The translations under genes were made by a program, and so were the position numbers. Source: Oscarella lobularis (lineage: Eukaryota; Porifera; Homoscleromorpha; Homosclerophorida; Oscarellidae). Taken from it: 64,000 bases of DNA. Below are positions 1 to 11,909 of this stretch, piece by piece. The stretch covers positions 2,104,690 to 2,168,689 of the forward strand of contig NC_089192.1 of the NCBI RefSeq assembly GCF_947507565.1, in the 5' to 3' direction. Under the pieces are notes generated by a model that worked only from the letters and a program-made list of their open reading frames with translations, made no database searches and was not told the origin of the DNA. How positions within the stretch are numbered: the first letter of the stretch is position 1; each line of letters begins with the position of its first letter.

Positions 1-553
1 GAAAGAAAATTTGTTGCGTTATGGCGGTAGGAGAATGTCCCGGAAGATGTCGTTTCTCGTGTTACAGGCGCGAACGACTTACGGAATAAGGGCTCGGGCT
101 GCTTCTTTGCCATGTCATCAGCACGACGTACGGGACTGTTTTCGTATCCGGGCTCTGGGCCTACTTTCTAAATCTTGCTCCATTCTACCTCTCCTTTGGC
201 AGAGCGTACGCGAATGGTTCGTCAGCGTTGTCACTACAGCGTGCCCGTGCATCGCTTGCTTTTTTCCTGAAGGGGATCCTCGTTGTGGAGAACGCGCCTG
301 GAAATTAAGCTTTCTCCCACGAAGAAGCCTATTGAAAGTTAGCCGTTCCCGCAGCTAGAGGAAACTGTTTCGCGTTTTCTTGCGTCACCCTTTGGCGTGC
401 GCAGGGACGAACACGAAGCCGAAGTAAATCGATTTCGCACTGCCACACCCACTATTTGGACGTCCACACCCACTGGCCACCACGAAGCTACCGATTTCGC
501 ACACCCACTATTTAGACGTTCACACCCACTGTCGCTTTTTTTGACGCTCTGGT

Positions 554-1545
554 ACATATGAGCGATTGGACCCGATATAGTCACCGGAATTTGTTCCTAT
601 TGACTATTGAGAATGCGTGGTAGCGTCTTCCTTTCGTTAGTGTAACAGCCGACGGCGCGAATAATTCGCCGCGGCATCTCGTTAGAGTGAGTCTACTCCG
701 CCCCGCTTTTAGTCTATGTCATCAAACCATGCATTAGCTTAATTCAATCAAAATCTGATCTGTTTTATCCGTATTGAACGCCCCTGACATTTTCCTTACA
801 GCTGCGTCTCGAAATTTGGATATCACCGCATCTCAGAAAAACCTTTTAGAGCCGTTTAGATTACCCCACTCATCGAACTGATAGAGATTACGGTCTTTGT
901 AATCTTCGCTAACTGACGCGGGAAGTTTACATTCGATCCTAGGGAGGAGCGAGAAAGGCGTGGAAGCCGCGGGCGCCGGCCGCCGTGATATGCCGGTAGG
1001 AGGCGCGAGTAACTTGAATCGCCGCCGCATCTCATTTAGTGAGCCAACGCCCCGCTTCTAGGGTAACAACTAACAAAGCCGTCCCATCGTTCCGCCTCTA
1101 TGCTCGATCTGACGACTCAGTGTTACTGTTAGCAGGTAAAGAAGCGGCTGAACTGTTTTCGCTATACGAGTTCTCGAAAGTATAAAGTGTTTCGTGCAAA
1201 ATGTGCATGTCGCCACCAAGTTTAATTCTTCTCCACTTTGCTTCCAGCGACGCTACTCGGCTCGTATTCGGTGATTTTGGCTGATTTAGGGTTTTGCTCC
1301 GTAGAAACGCAAGGCCAACGTAGGAAAGAGCCTAAAAGGGCCTCATGCAGTTTCTGGGCGTGGTATATAAAAACGATCTTTCTAAAATGGAGCCCTATTC
1401 TTCGGTTTTGCCTCCTGCAGAGAGGTAAACAGTGGTCATCTCAGCACATGGCCGGCAGGCCGAGGCAAAGCGAAAAGCGGTATAGCGCACATGTAGCTGC
1501 TATGAATGGCTGTGTCCTGGTGATAGAGCCGTGAGGCGGTAAGGA
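554..1545. repeat. Dispersed repeat family A, copy 1
   Basis: This stretch shares long collinear blocks with 3795-4620 and with 26920-28160. Shared landmarks are the block reading gccaacgccccgcttctag, the TATA-like ggcgtggtatataaaaacg and the block cagagaggtaaacagtgg. Copies differ by small indels, so the family is not very recent. No long open frame is shared between copies. It is probably a non-autonomous mobile element, but I could not define its ends or target-site duplications. Confidence 0.6.
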
Positions 1546-2188
1546 ATCATGGGTGATAGCATGCAGTGGGTGTGCTCATGCATGGTCGTGTACACTGTTA
1601 CTATTTAATTCTTTTTTGCGTGCGTACAGAACTTCTGCCATGAATGAATGAAACCTTTTTTTGGTAACGCGATTTCATATCGTCGGGGAGAGACTACTAG
1701 CCAGTACTAGCCACACTAAAATTTTCCCTGCGGAAAGATGGGTTTGCTCTACAAAAAATACGGGTTAGGGCGTAAAAACGTCATTTCGTAACGTAAACGC
1801 AAGTGCTCTATTTTGACGTCGAGTGCTTGACTTTGGCATCCCCTTTTTGGCTTCGCTCGAGATTTCGCCTTTGGGGCAACTTCACTGCGTAACTGATGCT
1901 CCCGATTGTCGTTGTTTACAGGCGAGGCTTTCCTAAAGGTGATTTTAGCCCGTGTATTGTGACTGCGAGATCAACATGACTTTGTTTGGTGCGGCCGAAG
2001 CCTTTTCGGGTCGCTCGACATCGATTTCCGGCTAACCGCCGCGCTCGCTCGCGATCGTAACGCAATTACGGCGCGATGCACGCAATAACGCAATTACGAT
2101 CTTCCAGCCAATCACCGGTGAGTCTACGGATTCTTGTATACTCGCCGGTGATTGGGTGCTTCTATAATTTGACCCCACCCTCTGTCAC

Positions 2189-2255
2189 GAGGTTCCAGCC
2201 TTATGTTTGGGACCATGCGTAGCGCGCGCGGGACCAAGCACAAGGCTGGACCCTC
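2189..2255. other. Imperfect 22-bp stem hairpin
   Basis: The arms around tccagcctt and aaggctgga pair over about 22 bp with three imperfect positions. The loop is about 22 nt and GC-rich. The overall size of about 67 nt is within the range of a microRNA precursor, but a small inverted-repeat element would look the same. Confidence 0.35.
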
Positions 2256-2480
2256 GAGCCTAGGTTTGTATCGAATTCACGTCAGTTTGTTCTTGAATAG
2301 ATGGCTTACTTCACCATGCACATCGGGCATTCTAGCTCTTCCTCACTGAAAAAAGTAATGCGAGAAGAGTAGCTTCCTAACGCTACAGCGTAGCAGTAGC
2401 GACGCGTTTTACGTCACAATCTCAATCGATGTTTGGTGTATGAATATATACGTAGCATGACATCCCTATTGGAATCTCCT

Positions 2481-2526
2481 AGACCCTCTCTGGGACACCG
2501 TTATACGGGTGTCATTGAGAGGGTCT
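2481..2526. other. Short hairpin
   Basis: The arm agaccctctc at 2481-2490 pairs with gagagggtct at 2517-2526. The inner part gacacc/ggtgtc extends the stem after a small mismatch. The loop is a few bases. Function unknown. Confidence 0.35.
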
Positions 2527-2852
2527 GGGGAACAGGCTAGTAGGGAGGAGGAGGTTAGGGAACAAGCAATCTAACTGCGAACCTGTCTGTTCGCGATAGA
2601 AATAAACACCTCGCAGCGAGCCAGGCTGTCAGTACAATATGCGCCGCCCTCTTGCTTGGATAATCTGTATATAGCTAGCGGACTTTTTCTGAAAAGGAGA
2701 ACAAATTTTCGAACAATGAAACTTCTTGCAGAAATTTTATTTCAACACTGAATGAATGAAAGAAACATCAATTTCACATACAGAAAAACATCACTTGCGA
2801 GAAACATCAAGTAGCAGTCTTGGATCAACTTGCACGCCGTTGGATCAAGGCG

Positions 2853-3194
2853 TTAGCTGCAGTAGGCCCAGGGAGCCCAATTGCACCCGGCGGAACCGCT
2901 GCAGCAAGCGTTGCAGCTGTATACCGGCCAACAGGCGCATGCTGTTCCAGTCGGCCAGCATCCAGTTTCTGGTTTGTAGCACTTGGGACCTTGTCCGATG
3001 TCAGCGCATGTCAATCCTTCACAGCAATTTCCAGCCTCTGGAACAAAGGAAGTACCATTCTTGATAACATCCTTGCATGGTTCGCCTTCGCCTTGACACT
3101 TAAGCTCATACGACACGAATCGGACGGCGGAGAATTCGTAAGCTCCAAAGACAGCGGACAGAATAATGATGCAAGCGACCTTGTTCATCTTCAC
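2853..3194 (-). CDS. Small secreted cysteine-rich protein (knottin-like)
   Basis: A single-exon frame of 113 codons including the start. The N-terminus has a hydrophobic signal peptide (residues about 5-22, core ACIIILSAVFGA). The rest has 14 cysteines. The first six are spaced C-x6-C-x16-CC-x4-C-x8-C, the order of an inhibitor cystine knot. The second eight include another adjacent pair (NACC) and end close to the C-terminus, which suggests a second disulphide-rich module. A TATA box (plus-strand TTTATA, 3250-3255) lies 56 bp before the ATG, a normal distance for a short 5' leader. Knottins are known from sponges (asteropsins), but the cysteine order is the only link I can make. Secretion is well supported; target and activity are unknown. 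Confidence 0.7.
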   Translation of the reverse strand: MKMNKVACIIILSAVFGAYEFSAVRFVSYELKCQGEGEPCKDVIKNGTSFVPEAGNCCEGLTCADIGQGPKCYKPETGCWPTGTACACWPVYSCNACCSGSAGCNWAPWAYCS

Positions 3195-3249
3195 TCAACT
3201 GGGATAACTTCGCGTACTGTACTGAAAGAGTCTCGGTTTGACGAGGCTG

Positions 3250-3255
3250 TTTATA
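3250..3255 (-). promoter_or_regulatory. TATA box of the cysteine-rich protein gene
   Basis: The minus strand reads TATAAA here, 56 bp upstream of the ATG at 3194. Predicted transcription start is about 3220. Confidence 0.45.
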
Positions 3256-3794
3256 GAAGGCTAGAACCCCACACGAAGTCGATAGGCGGGACTTCGCAAT
3301 CACGATAATCAACAATTGTCACGAAAATAGAATTGCCACCTGTGGAGGGTTCATGGAAAGCGTCCGATATCGATCTCTTCTAAACAGAAGCCTTCGTCTT
3401 TGATGTCGTCTGTTGTCTACCGCAAAGAGTAAACAGAGGCAATCTTCTCTTACCACCTGGAAAGGATTCTAGGCAAGCTATTTCATGTAGTGCTTGCGTA
3501 TTGGCGGAAGCTGTAGTGGTTGTGTAACAGTCAAGGCTGTGTTCGTTCAGTTTAGTGAAAACGACCAAGAATGAGTACACCCACTGCATGCGATCACCCA
3601 TGCATCCTTATCGCCTTCACGGCGACATGGAAATCGGCGGCAAGTCTCTGTAAGATAATGGCTCGGGCGTTTGATACCCCCAGGACGCGCCTCTATGCTC
3701 AATCTGTTTAAGCTAGCATGTAATGAAGCGTGTAAACTGTTCGCCCGGGCGGTGCGTCGGTTGTCGCCGGGCCGGCGTAAGCTGCGTGGGGACC

Positions 3795-4620
3795 GGACTC
3801 ATATGAGCGATTAGACCCGATTTAGTCACAAGAATTTGTAGGCACCAGGTGGAAGATTCCCTTCTTTGACGATATTCAGAATGCAAGGTGGCGTCTTCCT
3901 TTCCTTAGTAAAACAGCCGACGGCACGAATATAATCTTAAGCGCGAAAGGCGTGGAAGCCGCTGGCCAGTGATCTGCCGCATCTCATTTAGTAAGCCAAC
4001 GCCCCGCTTCTAGGGTAAGAACTAACAAAGCCATGCCATCGATTTACTTCGATCGCGTTTCGCCTCTATTCTCTATCGGACGACTCAGTGTTACTGTAAG
4101 CATGTACAGAAGCGACAGAACCGTTTTCGCTATATGCTTTCTTGAAAGTATAAAGTGTTTGGTGCAAAAACAAGCGAGAGTTGCCCATGCAGGAATTAAA
4201 CCAGTCCATGACGCCCACCAAGTTGCATTCATTCTTCTCCACTTTGCTTCCAGCGGCGCTACTCTGCTCGTATTCGCTGACTTTGTGGGTCTGACTTAGG
4301 GTTTTACTCCACACAAACGCGCAAGGCCAACGTAGGAAAGAGCCTCAAAGGGCCTCAGTTTCTGGAGTCACGGAGTCGGAGCGTTGGGCGTGGTATAAAA
4401 ACAATCCTTTTTAGCATACGCCCTATTCTTCGGTTTTGCCTTCTGCAGAGAGGTAAACAGTGGCCATCTCAGCACATGGCCGGCAGGCCGGGGCAAAACG
4501 AAAAGAAGTATATGGTGCTATAGCGTAGATGTAGCAGCAATGAATTGTTGTGTCGTGATAGAGCCGTGATGGCGATAAGAAATCATGGGAGATCACATGC
4601 ATTGAATGCATGGATGCATG
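3795..4620. repeat. Dispersed repeat family A, copy 2
   Basis: Collinear with 554-1545, including the tail with cagagaggtaaacagtggcc and the catggccggcaggccggg block. Several open frames of 60-90 codons in it are not conserved between copies, so I read it as non-coding mobile DNA. Confidence 0.6.
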
Positions 4621-4785
4621 TGCTAATGCATGCTTGTGTATGGTTAGCGCCGCTTGTGTCTAACTCTCTTCATCTACACCGTGCGAACGTGACCCTGACA
4701 GCGACACAACCGGGTACCCCCGCCAATACGTAGAAGCCGAAGAGAAACAAAGGCTTCAGTTTAGATGAGATAGATGCACGCTTTG

Positions 4786-4836
4786 CCCTCCCCCCTCCCT
4801 CCCCCCTCCCCCACCCCCCTCCCCCACCCCCCACAG
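4786..4836. repeat. C-rich low-complexity tract
   Basis: About 50 bases made almost only of C with single T or A (ccctccc, cccaccc units). The opposite strand is G-run rich and could form quadruplex DNA. No gene association is visible. Confidence 0.7.
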
Positions 4837-5218
4837 CATTTACCCTAAAATGGTTGATTTACCTAATTGCAAAGTCCCGCCTATCGACTTCTTGTGTGGT
4901 TTCCCTGTTCTTAAGGTAACCAGCCTCGAAAAACCGAGATCCTTTCAGTATCTGTCTCGCCATATATACCGTGGATATGATCGATGGAACTTTGGGCTCG
5001 GAATTATATGGGAACCTTTTTGTACTCTGCTGCATCGCGAAGCAGGTATCTAGTCTACTAGACTTCGAGAAAAGTATCTAGACAACTAATTGAGTAGTTC
5101 AACAACACGAGCGGCCACAGACAGTCTCTTTCTAAGCTGTACAGGCTGTCGTAAAACGATTTCTATGTCTACAGGAACTCTTCTGTTAGCGCGCGTATCA
5201 TCGCTGTTTCGATTCGCC

Positions 5219-6131
5219 CAGGGGGGGTCGTTCGCTACCGCGCGTTAGGTCGTCCGAAGTTGGCTGAAACTCCGTCTTTTCCTTTACTAGCATATCTTTT
5301 TTTCTTTCCATTGCTTATACGCAGCAAACCGAAGTTGCGCTACATCATTTTATTCACTACGCGTCTCAGGCTAAGGAGATTTGACCGCGCGCGTTTGACG
5401 GTCGAATGGTCAAAACTTTCCTTTGTTCATATACGAATTCCAGCTTTGTTTTAAAGCACAAGTCTGTTTTTATCTGATTTATGCTTGTGTCCGCTCCTCC
5501 ATGCTTTCTTTCGGCTTCGCAAACAATTAGGCTCGATACAGCTGCAGAACCATTAATTTTCGCTTCTATCTTGAGGCTAAGAGCCTAAATTACAATTATA
5601 GGCCACTATGATTTCCCTACAGACGCGCAGGCAGAGAATTCATTTCACTCGGAAGTCAAGTCGGAAGTCAAGCAAAAAATCATGCAGTTAGGTCTTTTCT
5701 ACAATCCTACAGCGCATTCTAGTAGGGCAGAGACGAGTAACATTGAAACAAGGCAAAACGTGATAGGTCTTCTTACAAGCAGCCATTACTATCGTCTGCA
5801 GGAACTTAGCATTGGAATATCTTAGCAGGAAAGATCGCAGCAAGCGGACACAAGTTGTGCCCAAGCATTTATGTCACTAGCGCATGTATTTAGCCTAAAA
5901 GTCTGCGAAACTAAAAAGGTGTAGAAGAGCTACGGACACCTAAAACGCGACTCGGATCTCGGAAAAGACTCTGCGAGTGCCCATCCAAATCTCGGGGATG
6001 AAAGCAACCTACATAAGATGCATGTGCTCATTGCTAAGAAGCCGAAAAGAAGTCGTCGTTAGAAGAAAACGCTGTTTATTTATTTGGGCGTGGCTCTAAC
6101 GCGCGGTAGCGAACGACCCCCCCTGCCCCTG
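5219..6131. mobile_element. hAT-like non-autonomous DNA transposon
   Basis: The left end starts CAGGGGGGGTCGTTCGCTAC and its complement closes the right end, giving terminal inverted repeats of about 30 bp. The right end carries an extra CCCCTG. The 9-base string cgattcgcc stands directly outside both ends (5210-5218 and 6132-6140), a target-site duplication. A CAGGG terminus with an 8-9 bp duplication is typical of hAT elements. The 913-bp interior holds no transposase; the longest frame (5260-5454) resembles nothing I know. Confidence 0.7.
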
Positions 6132-6140
6132 CGATTCGCC

Positions 6141-6700
6141 GTGGATATTGACGACTTCTGTACACTTTTTCGGTCACGATGCTTTACAGAGTCATTCATC
6201 GCAGCACCCAAGTGAGTTTTGATCGGTCGTATCGTTCGTTTCAAGCCACCAAGCTCCTACTTTCGTAAGGCGTTTTATCTCATTTCTTCAAGAGCGCTTT
6301 ACGACCTTCATTGGGCTACGAACTCCTTCCGATGTTTCTCTCGAGTCGTGGAAAGCTGTTATCCTTAAAAGGGGTCTCATCTCTCAACGTTGTCTTTTAT
6401 TTGCAGTCAAATGCTCCAGTTGATTTACCAGAAGGCAATATCCTAATCTATGTTACCTCATCCTTTCGATATGGCCATGAATATGATATCCTTGCTTCTA
6501 GTTCAATCTATGAAGAAATATGAAGTGGTGCTTTAGGGAAAGTCAAACTATGCTAAAGCTAAAAAGGCATCGCAATACACATCACTTTGTTTGTGATTTG
6601 TGACGAGAAAGACGCTAGTTTGAATCAGTCAGTCTATTTATACGTTTCAGGTGCCGAGCAGACTCCTTCGTTCTCACACTCATTCGAACAAACGAGTAAG
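6141..6700. other. No gene seen
   Basis: A frame at 6311-6523 has no domain, signal peptide or supporting splice sites. I see nothing else of note. Confidence 0.5.
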
Positions 6701-6702
6701 TT

Positions 6703-6918
6703 TCATATGTTTCCTGTCCAATCTCTGTCGCATGTACAGTTTCCTGGTTTGTCGTACGTATCATAAATACATCCTTGAAAACAGATTGCGTTTTCACAGG
6801 AAGTTCCTCTCGAGCCATAGTTTACAGGTACATTATTTGGGTTTGGCACATCGACCATTTGAACATTCCGGGCTTCAGATCTATTCATTGCATGCAGTGC
6901 CTTGCTAATTTGACGCAC
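6703..6918 (-). CDS. Possible cysteine-rich or partial EGF exon
   Basis: A 71-codon frame whose C-terminal half has cysteines spaced C-x4-C-x3-C-x10-C-x-C and ends in DWTGN, which looks like the end of an EGF module missing its last cysteine. A TATATA string lies at 6949-6954 upstream on the minus strand. I find no signal peptide in this frame and no good GT donor to continue the EGF, so this may be one exon of a gene I cannot complete, a relic, or chance. Confidence 0.25.
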   Translation of the reverse strand: MRQISKALHAMNRSEARNVQMVDVPNPNNVPVNYGSRGTSCENAICFQGCIYDTYDKPGNCTCDRDWTGNI

Positions 6919-6999
6919 AGTTTCAGTGAGCCATTGGCAGCTTTAGCCTATATATGCAGAATCCGTTACCGCATCCTTAAGGGTATATCGTTCTAAATA

Positions 7000-9900
7000 G
7001 GACTTCCCACAATTATACAGATCACAACCTTAATTGCATTCGCATCGAAACGCTCCTTCTGTGTTAATGCTGCTGTTCTTTCTGATGCACAGTAGTGGCT
7101 ATGACGCAAGTGCAGCTACCACTGGTCAAATACTATAGTGGTACAGTATTATGTCCTACTCGGGGTCAATCGTTGTTAGCGCTTATCGTTGGCAGTGTTT
7201 AAACGGGGTGCTTGCGGTGGGGTATGCGGTATATGCGTTGTCGTAGTGTGCTCATGCCACGTCCATGCAGCCTCGAAGCAATCGTCCTTCGTCGGTTCAA
7301 TTATTTCTGATGACTTGTCGGAATCCGTTGTCGCTTTCGCGATCAACAGAACGTGACCTGTATTACCATGGAGTTTAAGTGGTGATCAGACGCTTTTCGA
7401 CACCGGTAGATACTAGTTACATGTGTACACGTGTATCTCTCAGCTGCAGCTGTTGCATCTAATTATGAAGAAACTCCATCCTGTTATTTCTTCTCAGAAT
7501 CGTTGCAAGAAATACGTAGATAAGCGTACGAATGCGTGATTTGAACTTTTACACATTCGCACGTGAGCCACTCTAGCTCTTCTCATTGGGCGCTCCCTTT
7601 TTGGCGGGGTGGAAGTCCGGGAGTTTGACTGAGTGAAGTGTTTCTCTTTGTCTCTACTCTCCGTCCTGAATCCTTATTCCTGAAGACCTACCGCGCTGCA
7701 TGCTCATCCTTATATACGACTCCAACGCTGCTGTGAGGCGCATGCAGGATCGGATTAGTCGTCGAGATCCTCGCTATTTGGCAAGCGTACGTTTGTCTTT
7801 CTCGGTCAGCATAGACTCGTTTGTCGATCATGTCTGTCGCAGCGCGTGTACTTGGTGCGTCGTCGCGCGTCGAAGCAGCGCGAGACGGCATTGTTTGCAC
7901 TCTCCACGACGTTTCGCCCCGCGCGCGGACTCGGCGACTCGCGTACAATCCGCTCGCATCCAAGCAATCCCTCATCGCGTGCACCTGCCGATCGTTTCAT
8001 TTCATTCCCTTTTTCTTTATCTCTAGTTTTGCCACGAGAAAGAGAAAAAGGATAGCGCTAGCCATGCCATTGCGACGATTAGGTTCGCATCACCCTATTG
8101 GGGGCCCCACTGGTGTAGGCGTGCACGTGATTAAGGGGACGGGCTTCCTATGACCCCGAGTGCCTGCGATGCCGCTGCCCGCGCTCGTGCTCATAGCTAA
8201 TTTCCTACAGTCTAACCATTAGGTCTGGATTCCAAAAGTCTAATTGAGGGGGTCACGGGTGAGGACTGGTGGTCAGTTCGGTGCATGAAGCCCACTTGTG
8301 TACGTTCCAGAGAGTGTAGTAGGACAACAAATCGATATAATGCAGTATTAGAACTTTCTCCCTCACGTGCTTGGTTTGCATCACTACGTTAGTTTGCACG
8401 GGTCTTCTGCCTTTGCACTAAGCTTTTAGTTGGTGGCTGCTAGTGGGTAGGGCATTTTGTGTAGTAGGCTGGTAGCTCTTTCCCCCTCTTGTGCTTAGCT
8501 ATCAGCCACTGCGTGCTTTAGATCATTTTTCAGTGGGTTTTCAGGTAATCTAGATTGATTAGAATATAGGTCAATGGATTTATAAGGTAATCTAGGTTTT
8601 TATCACGTGCCTGCTGTTCTTTTCTAGGGTAGTGTAGTAGGTTTCTTATCTGCAGGTTTTTATTTCTTTCACAGGTTTTTATTTCTTTAATAGGTTTTTA
8701 TTTTTTTATAGGATTTTTTCTTGTTTTTATTTACAGGCTTTTTATGTTTTCTTTGGAGGTTTATATTTTCTAGTAATTTTAATCCTTTTTGTACTTGCAG
8801 ATTTGTTTTATTTGATTACTAAATTGTTTTTATTCGTAGAGCACATGAATTGAAATTAATTATCTGCAGACTGTGCCAATACGGACAGTTAAGCGTATTC
8901 GGTCATTATATCAGTGTCTTTCCACTGACACGATATTGCAGGTGAATCAAGAGCAGAAGACAAGAAGGAAAAGAATAAACTTTTGTTGCATGCTTTAATT
9001 TGTGCATGATAAATTGTGCATGATAAATAGTTCTATTCTTTTTTTCTTCCTTAGCTCGATGTTATGGTGACAGGAATTGCATGATCGGTTAGCTTAGGGA
9101 CTAGTCCATAAGCGCGCGTCTCCGTTCACCGCACGTCGCAGACAACCAATAACGAGGCGAGGTCCGAACTTTTATTAAATAAACCCGGAAGTAAACCGAA
9201 ACTTCTTAAAAAAATTTGCACATGGGTCTTTCTTGTTTCGCTGTCCACCTGCACGGACCGCGGGAGTCCGTACAGGCTTCGGTTTGGTGGGGGTCACCCT
9301 CACTACTCCCCCGTCGGAGTTAGAGCCTGTTTAGTCTCCCGGCTCGGACGCCTGGGACCGGCAGCGCTCGGATGTGAGTTCTGTCGGCCTGGTTCCAGGG
9401 GGACCGCTATTGTAACCCACCGCGTCTTCCTAAGTGGGGTGGCAGTTTATCACTCGTGCCACTGGAGTAGGGGATTGAATCCCCTGCGTTCAAGCCACGT
9501 TTATCCTCTCTGGCTCAAGAGTTGGGCCGCTTTAATTTAGTCACCTCGGGGCCCAGAGGTGAATGTGCCTACAAAGCGAAGATAAACAGTTCAGATAAAA
9601 TGCAAAGAACCTGAAGAGAAAAGGAGAAATCCTTTGCTTTCTCTTTGCGATGGCACAAAGGTAGTGAAGAAAAGCAGTGTGCGAAAGTTCGATGAAAGAG
9701 TTTGAGGTAATTAAGGGCCCATGACGTTGTAGAACGGTGCTCCTCTAAAAGGGAATCCCAGCTTGGCATGCCTTTGTATAGTACTGATGAAACTAGAACA
9801 ATAAAATCTTAGACTTGCGTCTAATCTTTGTATGTACTACGTTACCCCAGTTTGAACGTTTTGTTGACTGGACAAAGAACAACATTCTAGGAGGTGGGTC

Positions 9901-11875
9901 GTGTAGCTATGCGTCGTTGCCTTTCGTCATCGTTGCTACGGGCAAAGGACCAGAGAGATTTGTCTTCGCGTTTCGGGTCATGGTTCCCGTGACAGTCAAT
10001 TTCATCGACGTTCTCTTTGTCTTGCGTCGAGACGACACATCGGAGAAATAAAGTGACATTCTCCAATACAGTAGCGCTCTTACTTTGTTTCTGCTATGTT
10101 GGTCTTGATGCGCGTACAGAATCAACTGAATCCCTGGCCCTAAAGTAATTTCTCTTAACGATACGCCTAATTCAACTCAGGTGGCTGTTTACAAGTAACA
10201 GCTCTTCTATTCTTTTTCTTATCGCTTCTTTTCCTTTACAGTCTCCGAGTCGAGTATTCCAATTCACAGCTGTAGACCTATCATCAATTCATTCATTTGC
10301 AAATCACATCAACTATTCTGCTTTACTTCAAACGATTTGTTCCCGGCCCTCTTTCGCTCGTGAGTCGACTACGCCCAATTGACCATTCCCTAAACGCATC
10401 AATCAGAATAATAGAAAATGGTAGAATTAAAAAATATTAAAAAACTATTGATTAACGGCGTCTACTTTTTAAAGATGAGAGGAAGGATTGGCCTCGCGTG
10501 AAAGGCGTCCGTCAGCGTGAGAAAGAAAAGTGTGATAGTTTCCTAAAAACTCAAATAAATAAAAGAAAAAAAAACATTTTAATCCTACACTCGTATTCAC
10601 ATCCACGCCTACACAATTAATAATTAGTCCCAGCATGAAAAGGCTTGACGACAGCGAAGCATAGAAAGAATTGCCTTGGCTCCACGTTCAAGAAGATTAA
10701 TGTTAGGGGAGTCTCTAAGCACTTGTCAGATGTGTAAATAGAAAAGCATACCGTACTCTGATCCGTGCTCACCTCGAACGATAATCACAATCGCTTTTCT
10801 CAATGAGATTCTCTCTGGTCTCAAATCGTTTTCTGAGCAATTGCCATGTATATACAAATTCGAGAAAACTAATGATTTTTCTTTCTCGTATCTTTCACCG
10901 CTGCGGCTAATCGTCGTCGCGTTGCATTCGATTGCAAATTCCTTGCCACTAACAGCCTTATGGTCGCTTCTCGTCGTCTAGGAGAAAAAGAGAAGAAGAG
11001 GTCGAGCAAGGAAAACGTCAGCGACGCCTCTAAGGAGGTCTGGCGCTTCGAATAGGATATCTCTAGTCAAAGTGCCATCCGAAAAAGAAGTGGGGCAACG
11101 AAATGCATGGAAAACCAACCTGGAAACGGTGAAGCGACCAGAAATTGAAGTACGGCAACTCCCGTATACCACGTGTAAAATAAAGTTATATTCAATTTTT
11201 TACTACTGTATAAATCGAATAAATGACACTAAAACGGCTTTTTACAATAATTGGCTTTATTAACCAAATTTGTGACAATGCCGTTTAATCCGGAAAAAAT
11301 AAATTAATTTAAGGCAAACGGGAGCCCCCGAGAGTATGTCAAATATTTGAGATACGTAACAGTAGGGACCCACTAAACTTGGTAAGGTTTTTTACACACA
11401 GCAGGGTCAGGGCAAATAAAGGCACCATAGACCTACTCAAATATTAGACATTCACAGCTTTTAATTATTGTTAACGAGAGCCCCTGAGTTGGTGATACGC
11501 AACAGTTAGGAAAAGCAGAGAGCCACAAGGCCTGATAGTCCGCATTTTATAGGAAAAAGGCCGCCCTTGTTCTTGGCTTCTTCTTCTTCGGTGAGCCGAG
11601 TCTGAGAAGCCGCGGCTGCATGCAAATCTATCTAATTTCAAAGCGAGCGCAGAAAAGACAGCGCAAAAGAAAGCATAACAACATCGCAGAATATCAGCAC
11701 GAAGTAAGAGAATGGCGAGGGGCCAGAATTTCTTATTCCGAATTGAAAGTCATTAGCCGCGAGGCGAGTTCAGGCCTGTAGCAGACGGTCTGGCCTGTCC
11801 AATTTTGGCCAGACCACTTTGGGAAATAAATTTTTTTACTAAATTCTTTAAAGTAATTCAAAGCCGTGGTGTCTC
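7000..11875. other. Long stretch without a supported gene
   Basis: Overlapping frames near 7.7-8.15 kb are open on both strands in a CpG-rich patch and none looks coding. Bases 8640-8770 hold a repeated aggtttttatttctt motif. Bases 9230-9560 are GC-rich and structured, with short similarity (gtggcagttta) to the reverse complement of 45.6 kb; possibly a retroelement tail. At 10960-11055 a 31-codon basic frame is followed by a polyadenylation signal (AATAAA, 11179-11184); it could be a last exon but is unproven. Confidence 0.5.
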
Positions 11876-11909
11876 TCATAAAAGTGTTCTGCGCAGTGTA
11901 CTAGCTATA

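Larger units (their letters stand above)
1..2850. other. No convincing gene; repeats and hairpins
   Basis: No open frame here has a signal peptide, recognisable domain or matching splice sites. Bases from about 554 to 1545 are a copy of a dispersed repeat listed separately. Two hairpins (2189-2255 and 2481-2526) are the other structured parts. A TATA-like string lies near 1370 inside the repeat. Nothing coding is supported. Confidence 0.6.

Noticed and set aside
7690-8155. Overlapping frames in a CpG-rich patch
   Set aside because: Open in several phases on both strands, which is a composition effect; no domain or signal peptide.
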